DNA from: Linum tenue | Lineage: Eukaryota > Streptophyta > Magnoliopsida > Malpighiales > Linaceae | Length of the DNA: 64,000 nucleotides | NCBI GenBank assembly: GCA_946122785.1 | Contig: CAMGYJ010000002.1 | Span: 42,558,495-42,622,494 of the forward strand | Reading direction: 5' to 3' | Part shown: in pieces, positions 34,193-46,300 of the stretch | Position numbering within the stretch: the stretch's first letter is position 1 | Layout of the letters: every line of letters begins with the position of its first letter | Position numbers and translations under genes: made by a program | The notes under the pieces: model-generated | Database searches by the model: none | What the model saw: the letters and a program-made list of their open reading frames with translations, nothing else | What the model was told of the DNA's origin: nothing

Positions 34193-36368
34193 CACTACCC
34201 GAAAAGTGGTCTTTGCCAACACTTGTAATGTGTTGCAAGAAGTATCGAAAGTGTTGTATATGCAATATGCAACACTTTTAGAGGTGTCCCCTATAGGTGG
34301 TGTTGTATAAAGTAATATGCAACACATTTTTAACTTTTTGCAACAACAAAATTATGTGTTGCATATGTATACCCCTAATGCAACATCAATTTAGGCAACA
34401 CCTTAATAATTTATGCAACACTTTTCAATAAGTATACCCAACATATATATCCTTTATTTGTGACCGTTTCTATTGTCATATAAGTTGTATTCAATCGTGA
34501 CAACTTTTGCTTGTAACAAATACTACACATTTGTGATGACTTTTTCCATCACCAAATGTATTTCAATTGTTAGCAGTTTGGTTGTCACAAATGCGTCACC
34601 TTCTCGGTAGTCTTTGTATCGCAAAAAGAGGCTTTTGTGACAATAGTGTGGTCACAATATCATGTTTTTGTGGAGAAATTAGTGTTATTACCGCAACAAC
34701 GGTGGTGACAAACAATTGTGTATTTGTCACCAAAACAATATTTTTGTGACAAATATTTTTGTCAAGTACGAAAATATCAATGGTGATTGTGGATTGCAAG
34801 AAATTTATATTGTATGTGATAACAATGTTATCACGTATATATATTTCGATGACAAAAACTAGAAACACATACAGAAATTTGTAACTAAAAGTATTACAAG
34901 AACTAATAAACTCTATTAGACCAATCACAAAACATATTTTAATAGCAATGAGTTCTACCGAGTTGCCTATCAAAATTGCAATGTTGAATAACTGATCTTC
35001 ATCACCCGCTAGACATGCAATTATTTCTCATCCTCCATTTCTTGAGAAATATGTGTTTATTAGCTGTTGGAGTGGTTGAGCTAGGGCTTGACGACAACCC
35101 CTAAAATCAACAAAGATACGCAAACATACATCTTAGATAGAAAAATTACAAAAGAAACAACAATGGAGAAAGAGCAAAATCAACCGAGAAATAACAATAA
35201 TGATTATACCTTTTCTCCAGCGCCCAACTTGACTTTTTAGTCTTCCATATATCTTCATATTAATGTTTAAGCAATCCCTCAGCCGCTTTCTTGTCTCCGG
35301 AAGCTGATTGTATGTCCATCATCCGCTGATCTGGGACTTGATCACTGCCATCTATAAGCGGATAACAAAATTAAAATAAATACCACACTACATGAGATCG
35401 GAAGCAGAGCAACGAAAGTCTTACTAGCTAGAATACTCCGAGTGAATTGATGACTGCTGTTGCAAGATCCAGATCTTGTATGGAGAATAATGGCGGCGTG
35501 AGATCATAGCGGCACATAAAGTAAAGGAAACCCTAAGAAAAAAACCAAAGTGAAATTAGACTACGGGATTTAAGATACAAGCGCAGCATATATCCTAGTT
35601 TGACAAAATATAATACTTAATTATATTATGATTTTCTTCCCTTATTATTAAGAGGTATTGCGAGCGGCTTTTTCTTTCTTTTAAAACTTTGTATTCTTAA
35701 ATCTCTTAAGTTTTTTTTGCTAAGTTTCTAAGCCTTTTCTTTCCTCTTTAACTCCAAGCAAAAGGAATGTCTTTTATTCTTTAGTTATAGCTATAAGTTA
35801 AATTTGAAATGTAACATATATTACTCGTAAAGCTGAAAATCATAGTGTTACCTTACCTTGTTCTAAGTTAAACACCGATTGGCGGGGCTAAAAGAAATTA
35901 AATAAATTTTGGAAATAAATAAAACAATTTGTTTCATTTTTATCCTCCAGTAAACTTTTTTGGGCTTAACTCTTAGGAAGTAGATTGATTAGAGTTTTCA
36001 ATTCTACATAACTAGTAAATGGTATTACAATGACATGAAGAATGAAAAAGTCGTAATGACTAAAATAAGTTTTTAAACCACATATTTAGTAACTTTGCTA
36101 ACAGATGTCATATTTAATAATATTGCTATCGTTAGTAGGTATCAAAATGTTGCTTAAAATATAAGAATAAGGGACACAATTATTCTTATTGCACAAGAGT
36201 TGTATATTATTAGGATTATGCGACAAGAAAATTAAGTTTGTTAATTTGTGTCGCATAAGATATATATTAAGCAACACTTAGATAAAGTGTGCCCTATACC
36301 TATTTTATGCAACACTTCTGAAAAGTGTTGCAAGATGGGTGTTGCATAAAGCCCGTTTTCCTGTAGTG
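34193..36368. mobile_element. Non-autonomous CACTA element, 2.2 kb
   Basis: The ends are CACTACCCGAAAAGTGG at the left and, inverted, CACTACAGGAAAACGGG at the right. Subterminal repeats of the word TTGCAACAC or GTGTTGCA occur at both ends. Flanking triplets atc and ata match at 2 of 3. A second repeat set based on TTGTGACAA (34440-34760) suggests a nested CACTA end. A possible minus-strand exon-like piece at about 35210-35360 is unassigned. No transposase was recognised. Confidence 0.85.
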
Positions 36369-36443
36369 ATATCTTGAGTGAAAAGTTGGAACTTATATTC
36401 AAAGTTGTTAAATTGTAAGAATGTTGATTGCTAATATTTATTA

Positions 36444-38229
36444 TGGGTTATAGGTATAATATGCCCCTCTATAGGGGTGATAATCGGTTTGGTTGCGGTT
36501 TAACCGAACCGACCGAGCGGTTAGCCGACACCGATAAGGGGTCGGAACAGCCAACCGCAACCGCAACCGATTGTTCACTCGGTTAACCGCAACCGCCAAC
36601 CGAGAGGGTCGGTTCGGTTTAACGGTTAACATTTAACCCCAATAAATGAAAAAGAAAAGAAGAAAAAGAAAAAAAAATATTAATTTTACCCACCCCAAGC
36701 CCCATTCTCGATCCTTCTCCGTTCCTGCTACCTTTCCCTTTCTCCAAAAGTCAATTCTCTCTCTACCCTCTCCAATTCCATTGACAAATTCCAATCTCTA
36801 CCTCTCTACTACCCTCTCCCCTCACCAAATCAAAACAAAAAATCACCACATGCACAACTTCCAAATGCCCAAATCCTTCCGCTGCCAAATCTTGACAGAG
36901 AAAGACTGTCGGAGGAAGATGCATCAGGCAGATCCAGATCTGAATCTGTCGGCGCCGCGTAGAACATGCAAGGCAAAGCGACGCCGATCGAGGTAGACGA
37001 GGGAGGCAATCGATAAGAACTTTCTCTTTTCCGATGGCGGGATTCGCGACCTTGGACTCGGATCGAGCGATTGGACCTACGCGCAGCGGATTGAAGCTGT
37101 GGACATCGACGATTCCTTTGTAGTGGTGGCAAAGATGCAGAACGGTGGGCGACGAGTTTAGGATGGGGTGGTTTGGACATTGGTGGTGGCAGGCGAAGAA
37201 CGGAACTGGGTAAGGAAGCTAACGGTGAGGCGGCGAGTTCGGAGAGGGAGAGGTATGATGGTCGCGCGAATCGAGACCGGCCGCCGGCAAAGAAAGGAAG
37301 CGGCGGCGGCGGCGTCAATTCTGGACAGCGAGGAGAATTTTGATTTAGCGTTCTCGTTGATTGCATGTCTGGTTTTGAACTAGGAGGTGCCATGGAGGGC
37401 GATGATGGGTTGAGAAAGAGGGAGGGTCGAGGCTCACATTGGGGATAGGGAGGGCTGGATGTGAGGGGTTGAGGAGAGTGGAGGGATAAGGATGGCAGGG
37501 CAACTAGGGAGGAGATGAGAGTTGGGAACTGGGAGAGGTTCAGGAAAGGCAAAAAAGAAAAGAGGGTGGTTGTCGGTTTATACGGTGCACCGACACCACC
37601 GTCGGTTATAAACCGCCAACCGACGGTTGCCCATAATTCCCCAAAGCCCCAACCGACACCGCCAACCGTTTATGATAAACGGTTATCGGTTAGTCGATTA
37701 ACCGACATTTTCGGTTCGGTTTTGCGGGTAACCGAAAAACCGGAGACCGTTTAACAGCCCTACCCCTCTACTATGACGTTTTATCAAACATGCCCTTATA
37801 CTATTTTTTACATCAAACATGCCCCTGTACTTTGTAAAATGATCAAACATGCCCTTTTGTTTAAATTTTCATCCAAAAACCGTTAACTAAGGTCGAACTT
37901 TGGTTTGGGCGGCACAAATGTCTAAAATATTCCTAATAATTTCACTTTAGAAATTTTTTTTTCTTTTGTATAGCCAAATGATTTCACTCTGAAGAGACCC
38001 AGAGAAATAAAACGGGAGAAAAAACTGACATTTTCGCTCCCATTTGCCGATGTCGGGACGTCTAAATCTCGGTTCAACCATGATTGACGATTTTATCAAT
38101 GGAAATCTTAACAGAAGGGCATGTTTGATAATTTTTTCAAAGTACAGGGGCATGTTTGATGTAAAAAATAGTAAAGGGGCAGGTTTGATAAAACGTCATA
38201 GTAGAGGGACATATTATACCTATAACCCA
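36444..38229. mobile_element. Palindromic MITE hosting a hAT element
   Basis: TGGGTTATAGGTATAATATG at the left and its near-perfect inverse at the right (ending 38229) form TIRs of more than 100 bp. The flanks share tttatta (36437-36443 and 38230-38236). Without the hAT insertion the element is about 490 bp. It contains repeated catcaaacatgccc words and no gene. Confidence 0.8.
36472..37762. mobile_element. hAT element, 1.29 kb, with GC-rich cargo
   Basis: The ends read TAGGGGTGATAATCGG and GTTTAACAGCCCTA. The target duplication cccctcta is exact (36464-36471 and 37763-37770). Terminal zones are filled with GGTT/AACCG words. The core (36640-37560) has a pyrimidine-rich leader-like segment followed by a GC-rich segment open over several hundred bases on both strands. 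I see no transposase. The core could be captured host sequence. Confidence 0.85.
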
Positions 38230-38365
38230 TTTATTATCAATAAACTATTCTTGCAAGTTAAAGATTCATAATATATATTGAAATATTGTAAGATTCTTGA
38301 TGGGTTCAAGTATCGTTGCTTTCTAATTATGAGGGTGCTTCCAAGAGTCTTGATGGGTTGAAGTC

Positions 38366-38781
38366 GGGATGAGATAGCATGCCTACCCATAAAAGGGTTG
38401 GAAAAAATGACACCCCCTATTAATTATAGATTTTTAAGGTAATTAATTTGTGTTGCATTTAATAATCTGTATGAATTAAAAACACATATTAATTACTTTC
38501 CTTTTTTCAGTGCACTGGTAGTTGTATCAGTGCACTGGTAGTTGTGTACAGGTGCAATGGTAGATGTATCACTGCAATGGTAGTTTCAAAAAAGGAACGT
38601 AATTAATATGAGTTCAGTATACAGGTGCAATGGTAGTTAAAAAAAAGGAATGTAATTAAGATGAGTTTTTAATTTCCAAAGATTATTAAATGCAACATGA
38701 ATTTAATACAAAAAATAACTATAATTAATAGGGGTGTCATTTTTCCAACCCCTTACAAGGGTTAGCATGCTAACCGATCCC
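38366..38781. mobile_element. MULE-like MITE with exact 9-bp duplication
   Basis: The terminal repeats are about 150 bp. They begin GGGATGAGATAGCATGCC and, inverted, GGGATCGGTTAGCATGC. The target duplication gttgaagtc is exact (38357-38365 and 38782-38790). The core holds four to five gcaatggtag/gcactggtag units. Confidence 0.85.
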
Positions 38782-39150
38782 GTTGAAGTCTCGTTTCTTT
38801 ATACTTTCTTAGGACTATCTCACATTGGGAATGCGTTAGCGTGATTACTCAATTTTGAGTAATCACGGTGGCTATTAAAATCTGTACCATTCATTATCTA
38901 TATTTTATCATATTTTTAAATTGATGGTACAGATTAGATTAAGGATATTTTTGAAAATTAAAAAATTATCACACCTGATTTTTATTCCTTAAAACCTAAT
39001 CTCTCTCCACCCATCCTTTTCAGTCGTCTCCCTCTCTCTCCAGCGATAAGCTCCAGCCGTCACTGCCGACCGTGTTTGGCCCTCCCTCCTCCTCCAGCCG
39101 TCCACTGCCCACCGGCCCTACCTCCTCCTCCTTCTCACCACCTCCGACCG

Positions 39151-39152
<2 letters not shown>

Positions 39153-39203
<51 letters not shown>

Positions 39204-39220
39204 CTAACGACCCTCTCCTC

Positions 39221-39275
<55 letters not shown>
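39153..39275. repeat. Paired (CT)n microsatellites
   Basis: CT runs at 39153-39200 and 39223-39275 are separated by about 22 bp of non-repeat sequence. They lie inside the element at 38827-40265. Confidence 0.95.
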
Positions 39276-39279
<4 letters not shown>

Positions 39280-39689
39280 ATCCCTCAAATGCCAACAGAG
39301 GCGATGCATGGACCCACGGCTAACTCTGACGGTGGTTTGGGTATTGCTTTGGTAGATGTTTGGTTTTTATTGTGGTGTTGATTTGATTTGATTTTGGTAG
39401 TTGTTTGTGTTTTAATAATTTGATAGTAGCTAAATCTCCTCTATGGAGAACATAAAAACATATATCTAGTTTTTTTAGTTTTGGCATTGGTTCCCTTTTA
39501 ATGTCGTATTAGTTGGTTTTTTATTTATTTGGTATTGCTTCAATTTTATTATGACATTGCTTTGGTTTGAGTGTATTCGTATTGGTACTGGTTTGATACT
39601 TTTTTGTAGTGGTACTGATTTCAGTGTAATCGTATTGGTAGTGGTTGTTATGTACGTTTTTCATAATGGTACTGATTGTCTAGGCTAGT

Positions 39690-40030
39690 ATGGATTTTTC
39701 GTATTGGTATATTGATCTTTTTTGGATTGGTATTGATTTTGTCTAGGCTGGTATGGATTTTTCGTATTGGTATTGACTTTTCTTGGATTGGTATTGATTT
39801 TTTTTGGATTGGTATTGTTTTTGTCGCATTGGTATTGATTTTGTCGCATTGGTATTAATTTGCATATATTGGTATTGATTAAATCTGCAATGGTATTGAT
39901 TTTTTGTGAAATGGTATAGATTTATATTGGTAGATTGTTTATATTGGTAGTTTTCGTGTAATGGTATTGATTTATTTATGCAATGGTATTGATGTTTTTC
40001 AAAGTGGTAGTGGTAGTCTAATGGATTGGT
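39690..40030 (+). repeat. Degenerate TTGGTATTGATTT minisatellite
   Basis: About 15 imperfect units of 15-24 bp with the core attggtattgat, inside the MULE-like element. Looser copies extend back to about 39530. Confidence 0.85.
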
Positions 40031-40889
40031 AGTGATTTCGTGTTTTTTTTCTTTTGCAGAAAGATTGAGAAAAATAAGGAAAGAGGATCTGGCTGGAAAT
40101 TATGGAAGTGAGAGAAAGGGACAGAACCATAATTAATAGATTTTTGTAACTACTTAAAATGTAATTTATTACAAAATTTAATTAATACAATTTATTTTTC
40201 ATACCCAATTTACCCTTAGTTACTATGGTGATTACTACAAAGTAGTAATCACCATAACCTGTCCCTCTCACATTGGTTTGATCGTGCACTAAAGGCAATT
40301 TCCTAATAAATTTGAGCCTTTTTAGGCCTGCATCTAATCAATCTTGATTCATTAATTAATCAATTAAGATTAATTAATGAATTTTTCTTAACCTTTAAGT
40401 CCATATCACTTTAATATGTGTACTCTAAATTTGGTCTATGCACTTGTTGTTATGATTTGATGATCGGAATCCGATGTGACAATTTGGCTCAAAAGGAGCA
40501 TGTTGATGTTCGTAAGACAAAATAATGCCCTTCTTTTTTTATGAAGCCCTTCAATGCTACGAAAAAAAATATATTTTTTCAATTTTATATTATTAATAAT
40601 AATTGTAGTCTAATCAATCAAAGACAAAGGAAAAGAAAAGACATAAAAGTAATTTGCCAGTTTTTAACTTCCTTATTCAAATCATTAATCTAAGTTTCCA
40701 CCTGATCACTCATGCATACTTAGACTCAACAACCTCAATCACGGTGTTTCCACTAACATAGTAACATAGTAGTTTGAGACCAAGTAATCCCTATCCACAT
40801 CTCCTCACCTTGACATGACAAAGTTAGAAGGGAAGCAATAGTCTTCATTTTCTTTGTTAATTTCCTCTTCAAATCAGCTACGTATACGC

Positions 40890-42304
40890 TCTGTTTGGAT
40901 AGAGGAGGAAGTGTAGGGGGGCGCAAAATCAAGGGGTAAATTCCATTCCCAATGATTTTGCACCTGTTTGGGAACATTTTGAACAGTAGGGGGGTGGGCA
41001 GTTAGAGGTGCAAAACTACTGTTTGAACAAGCCCCCCAAATTGGGGTGGAAGTGGAGAGAGAAAAATTGAAAAGGCTTTCATTCATTTTTTTCTAAATTC
41101 CTTTTCATCAATTTAGTTAGTTATTTCTTCTCCCAATCGTCTTCTCCGATTGTACCCAGGCTGCACTTGTTCCTCCTTCCGCGACGGCAAAGCTGCTCTG
41201 CCTTCAGACCGGATTTCCTCTCTGACAGCTCCAGTCCTCAATTCCTAGCTCGTTGGTGACCTGTAACAACAGAGTATCTGAAGGCGGGGAAGATGAAAAC
41301 AACAACAACGATAGCAAAATTGAGTGTCCGCCGGCTTGTTTTCCCCTCCGTCGTCCCAGATCGGAGGACTCGTCCCACATGCAAATCCAGATCAATAAAC
41401 CACTCACCTAGATCTGTTTTGGTTGCAGCTTAGAGCCATGAAACTGGTCGTGTGATTGCCTGGTGGCTTGATCCAGAGGATTGAAGAGGCAAGTAGGAGA
41501 GGGATATTCCCCAAGGTTAGAGACGAAGAAGTGAAGATGGGACGATGAAGTGAAGATGGGAGAAAGAAGAAGCTCGTCTTTTTTTTCTTTCTTTCTTTTT
41601 GTGGAAGAGAGAAGGAGATTTGGACGGCAACAATGGGGAAGAGGGTTGGGTCAGAAAGATTGGGGAGAGAGAGGAGAGTGTGGGAAGTAAAAAGCTAAAA
41701 AGAATGAGAAAATCAAATATAATATTAATTTTTTGGGCAATGTCTATTTTTTACCCAAACCTTTTCCAGATTCTTTTATTTTAACCAAATCTATAGAAAT
41801 TCTATTTATTATCCAAACGTATTATAATTTATCAAAGTCTGGGCATTCATTATGTTACCGTTACTTATTTCGTCCACGTGAGGGGTGAGATTTTGTTTTG
41901 TTTTTTGATATCTTTTTATTAAAAATAGTAAATGATGGTATTCTGACCGTCACGTAGGAAGTCAACTCATTATGGTCATACTTAGTCAGCATTACTAACA
42001 GAAAAGTTGACCGAGAGTTAACGTTTGGATAATTTTTAGGAATTCAATAGGTTTGGTTAAAATAAAAGAATCGGAAAAAGGTTTGGGTAAAAAATAGACA
42101 TTGCCCTAATTTTTTTATTACTTTCATCACTTTTATATTATAATTAATATATCAACACCTCTATTTACCCCCTCCTACTTTTTCTCCCAAACAACAATTT
42201 GCACCCCAATTTGCACCCTCTTATAATTTGCACCCTCCAACAATTTACCCCTCACTTTGTACCCTCCTCGAATTTGCACCCCCCTTGTTGCCAAACAAAG
42301 TGAT
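40890..42304. mobile_element. TIR element with tgtttgg ends, carrying cargo and a nested MITE
   Basis: The left end (gctctgtttggatagagg) and inverted right end (cactttgtttggcaacaagg) share TGTTTGG. Both are followed by purine-rich zones with repeated ggggtgcaaa words. Positions 41100-41700 are GC-richer and leader-like, with no recognised gene. A MITE is nested at 41735-42106. The target duplication is unresolved and the ends are approximate. Confidence 0.6.
41735..42106. mobile_element. MITE with exact 9-bp duplication
   Basis: Inverted repeats of about 75 bp begin GGGCAATGTCTATTTTTTAC. The 9-bp duplication taatttttt is exact (41726-41734 and 42107-42115). The pattern fits a Mutator-type MITE. 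Confidence 0.85.
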
Positions 42305-42327
42305 AGTGTCATTCTCGCACACTTCGA

Positions 42328-43345
42328 GGGTTGTTTGGATTAGGGAATGTGTAAATGAGGGATTTGGATTAAAATCTCTCAATTAAAAACCCAGATATTT
42401 TAAACATGGGATTTGATCCAAATAACCTGTTTGGGAATAGATGAAGGATTTTAATTAAAAATTAAAGTTACAATTATACCCATCCCTAATCCCTAACCCA
42501 CCTCCTTCTACGCATCTGTTTCTTCTTCTTTTTCCCATTGCATCTTATTTCCACTAGCTCCAACGAAATAAAAGCAACAATCAACATCTCTGATGTCCAC
42601 CATCTTTAACCAGAAAACAAAAATCAATCGGAGCTATGAGGCTGATGAAACCCAAATCTGGGCTCGTCATATACACGAACTGCATCGACGAAAACCCCAT
42701 GTTTTGATTTGGGGTCGATCGGATTGGGGTTCCTCCGCATCGGCGGCGGTGCTAGCTCCTCCCAAACCAGAGACATGGTGTTGCCGAATCAAAATATGGC
42801 GATTGATTTTCTTTGGTATGGATCCGATCAAAACCCATCAGATAAAGATAGGCGATGTTGGCGGGCTCTCTAAGCGACCTTGCCCTTCACCTCTTGGCGA
42901 CCTCGCGAGGAACACAAAATCCGATGACGAAAATTAACCCAGAACCCAGAATCCGACGATGGAGATTGACCTACCCAAAACCCAACAAACCTTGAATCCA
43001 ACGACGACGTCAAGCTTCGACGGCGGCAACAAGTTTCGACGGCAATAACATGCTTTTTGACGGAGAGAGGGTGTCCATGGCGACGAGAGGGATTAAGGAA
43101 GAATAAGAAAGGAAGAACAAAAGGAGGGGCAGAGTTTGGAAAAGAATGAGAAAAAATGAGTGATTGTGAAATAGCTGATCCCCATCAGTTATTTTAAAAA
43201 CTCTCATATGAGAGATTTAGAATTTCCTCATGCCCACAATCTCTCACCTTTCCAAACGCATAATTGTTTTAAAATCCTGCACAATGAGAGATTGTTTTAA
43301 AATCACTCATAAATCCCTCATCACATTCACTAATCCAAACGACCC
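42328..43345. mobile_element. TIR element with GGGTTGTTTGGATTAG ends, 1.0 kb
   Basis: The left end GGGTTGTTTGGATTAGGGAA and inverted right end GGGTCGTTTGGATTAGTGAA extend into longer inverted similarity (gagggattt...). The flanking triplet cga is duplicated (42325-42327 and 43346-43348). Removing the element plus one triplet restores an open ubiquitin-like frame, which confirms the boundaries. The interior is a GC-richer segment without a recognised product. Confidence 0.85.
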
Positions 43346-43699
43346 CGATAGTCTTCCTTTTGATAAAATAGTTATTCCTTGCCTCGATTTTGATCTTGCG
43401 ATCATCATGCAGTGGCTTCACCTTAAGATTCAACCACATCAGATTCATCATCATTTTCGAACTCATATGACTCGAGTGTTTCATTGTTGTTGATATGAGT
43501 GCCATCATAAAACATTTGTTGCCTTGAAGTCGTGATACTGAGGCGGGAGGCCAGGATCTCCTTGACTTGAATGATGGTGAATGACAGGGAAACTTCGATC
43601 TCCGGCACAATCTTCCCTCCGCCAATGAGATTCACAGTAACAACCCACAACAATGTCGACAGTCACAGTACGACATGGTATAATCATGGTTTAATTAGC

Positions 43700-46046
43700 A
43701 GTATATAGAGAGTATCGTTGTCAAATAAGATAACTATATTCAATTCGTAGTATAGCAAGAAAGCAACCGACCAAACAATAGGAAATATGGGTCGGTATCT
43801 CAACAACATTTATATTATGGAAATTCAATTATTTATTTTTCTCAATTTAAAATTTCTTGCAACAGAGTGAAAGTATAAAGGGTACATTCGTCATTATAGT
43901 TATTTATTTCTTATTTATAAAAAATACATCACCGTTGAGATTTGAACCAGGATATCTTCAATAAAAATAAGGATAATCAATTACACTAAATTTTTTTATT
44001 GTATCTTTCTAAATTAATAAAACACATAAAGTAGAAATCTAAAATCATAGAACTTCTCCCCTACGGTTAACTAGCCCACTAAATATCTCTTAAGTATTAT
44101 TTGGTGTTTGATACTTTCATTTTCATATTTTTATTATCTAAATTTAAGTTTAATAATTAATTGAATTTTTATCTATCTTATAAAAGGAGAATAATCTTAA
44201 AATTGCAACTCAAATATCATTGATTTGAATATTGCAGTATTAAATATGTAAAAGTATGTGGAGCTCTTAATTTAGTATCAATTTTTAGAACAACGATGAA
44301 GCAACGATATTATTCTGCAAACAATAACCCCCTGTTTTCGAAGTAGGAGAGGAAAAGGAGGGGAGGGGAGGGAAAACTTGGATGGGAAGGAAAATTGGAG
44401 GGGAAGGGAATTGGAGAGAAAATGTTGTTTTATGGGGGAAAGTGAAGGGGATAGTGAGAGGGGAAAAGTATATAGGGAAGTGTGGTAGATATGTTGTTTT
44501 ATTGATTATGTAATAGTAAGTATATGCAAAAAATGCGTAAATAAATATTATGAATAACCAATTTCTACATAATCATGATCAATTTTTTTATTTGTTAACG
44601 GAACATAAATTGTTCATTTAAATCTTTTTTATTTTTCATACAAATTTGATTACCTTTGTAGTACAAGATGACGTTCATTCTATAAAAAATGTAACACTCT
44701 GATGTCGTTATACTTGAAACTTAACACACATTTACGTTCCACGTAATTGGATCAAATACATTATCCCTTGTTAATTTTGTTCATTATTAAAAAACAAAAA
44801 TAGATGTTTTGACCATGATCCGGTGAGAAAAACATTTGTCACCATTATATAATGATACAGAAAGATATCATACAAATAAGAGTAGAATTGTCTAGGATCA
44901 CAGTTAGCCATAAATATTGTTCTTACGTGTATCGCTAGTTGGACCGTAAAAATCGTCTACTGTCATCTAAGTCGGTAGTGTACATAATATCATGTTAGAA
45001 GTTTACGTAATTAAGTAAGCAATCTAAAATAATACACACGGACTTCACTAATTTAATTATCGTCCTCAAAAATTATTCGAAGATTATCTCTTCAACCCTA
45101 AAAACAATGAATTAGTAATTATCACATCTCCTAATATTTCTCCACGTTAAATGCAATATATGTGCTGATAAAATATAAATTAACAATTTTTGTCATTTAT
45201 GTCACTGCTATCACACATCCCTACACAAATACAACTTAAACGAAAAAGGAAAATAGGCAACGCACGAGAAAAAGGGTATTAGTTAATAATAATGTTTTAT
45301 TCGTTAATTAACCATACAATTGATAAAATAATAAATTATATTAGATAATCTTATAATCTGTGACCATAAAATAAAATTCAAGAAATCATTTACCCATCCA
45401 ATGTAGTGGAAAGCAAAACAAAAAGCAAGAATAAAAAAAGAATAAAAAATAGGAAAATGCTTGAGAAGATGGCTTTCCTCCCAAATTGGAGGGTCGGGTA
45501 AAACAGTACATTTTCTGTGCAGATTTCTTCCCTCCGGTCCTGTAGCAAGTTTGGAGAACGGGGGAAAACTTCTTGGGTTCTGGAATTTCTCTCCCTCTCT
45601 TCCCTTCTCCTCCCTTTCTCTTCTTAAAAAACAGAGGGTAAGTGATCTGTTCTCTGAAATTTTTAGTCTGGTTAATCCTTAACCTTAAATCTTTTGCTAG
45701 TTTGGCATTATTGTGCTCAACAATCATGAGACGAGATTGAGTTTGAAATATAGGTTCTTTTTATCATTTTTGGATGTGTTAATAAATTTGTGTGGCTAGG
45801 ACAAGTGATTAGTAAGGATGAACTTGATTATGCATTTTGATTCGTTAGAAAAATAAAACAGTTTAAAGCATGAACTAACCTTATAGGTTGAATGTTTTTT
45901 ATTTATCATTTATAGTAGTTAGTTTATTTATAATATTTGTGATGTTTGAAATCTTTTATGCGTTGTTTAGCCATATACTTGGTATTTTTGGCATTAGTAG
46001 CAATTAATTGAAATACAATATTTCATCATATAGTCAAAGACGCCGC
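43700..46046. other. AT-rich spacer, no supported gene
   Basis: This contains a segment (43790-44330) similar in pieces to 6270-6780, a purine-rich block (44340-44480) and a pyrimidine-rich block around 45580-45640. No convincing ORF or splice pattern is seen. Confidence 0.45.
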
Positions 46047-46300
46047 CACTACGAGAAAAGTGGTCTTTGCCAACACTATGTTTGCAACACAAATTAAAGG
46101 TGTTGCTTAAAATTAATAACGGCAACATTTTTTAAAAGTATTACTTAAAAGATAATTTATATAACATAAATAAGTTATCAATCGAATTGTGTTGCATTTG
46201 CGATATTATACGCAACGTTTATAGCCCAAATAATATTATGTTGCCTATTTATACATTTTAAGCTACACTAAAGCCGATAATGTTGTAAAAAGTTAAATGT
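46047..46300 (+). mobile_element. CACTA left-end fragment
   Basis: CACTACGAGAAAAGTGGTCT matches the left end of the CACTA element at 34193 and is followed by GTGTTGC/GCAACAC subterminal words. No matching right end was found nearby, so this is a truncated copy. The right limit is approximate. Confidence 0.75.

Larger units (their letters stand above)
38827..40265. mobile_element. MULE-like non-autonomous element with hairpin ends
   Basis: The left end is GGGAATGCGTTAGCGTGATTA and the right end inverted is GGGACAGGTTATGGTGATTA. Each end contains its own hairpin (GTGATTACT...AGTAATCAC). The 9-bp duplication tctcacatt is exact (38818-38826 and 40266-40274). The interior holds two long CT tracts and a TTGGTATTGAT minisatellite. 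No ORF other than simple-repeat translation is present. Confidence 0.8.
40710..43695 (-). pseudogene. Two-domain ubiquitin-like protein, split by two TIR elements
   Basis: Read leftwards, domain 1 (43653-43423) has the ubiquitin-like pattern SFTIIQVKEILASRLSITTS, QMFYDG and NETLESYEFENDD. It lacks an in-frame ATG and stops at TAA. A shifted frame carries on (KIKIEARNNYFIKRKTI) to 43346, where a TIR element is inserted. A 24-bp host piece (42304-42327, VCENDTI) follows, then a second TIR element. The rest of domain 2 is at 40889-40710 (VADLKRKL, LLTLSCQGEEM, NYYVSGNTVIEVVESKYA, stop). This matches plant multi-UBL proteins of unknown function. Frameshifts and two insertions make it inactive. 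Confidence 0.7.

Noticed and set aside
36830..37552. 240-codon minus-strand ORF rich in Pro, Ser and Leu
   Set aside because: It lies wholly inside the hAT element at 36472-37762, overlaps open frames on the other strand and has low-complexity composition. It is better explained by GC-rich cargo with few stops.
39072..39323. ORF made of repeated Ser-Leu
   Set aside because: It is a translation of the (CT)n microsatellite inside a MULE-like element.
45386..45727. 113-codon minus-strand ORF
   Set aside because: Low-complexity basic and aromatic stretches in AT-rich spacer, with no domain.
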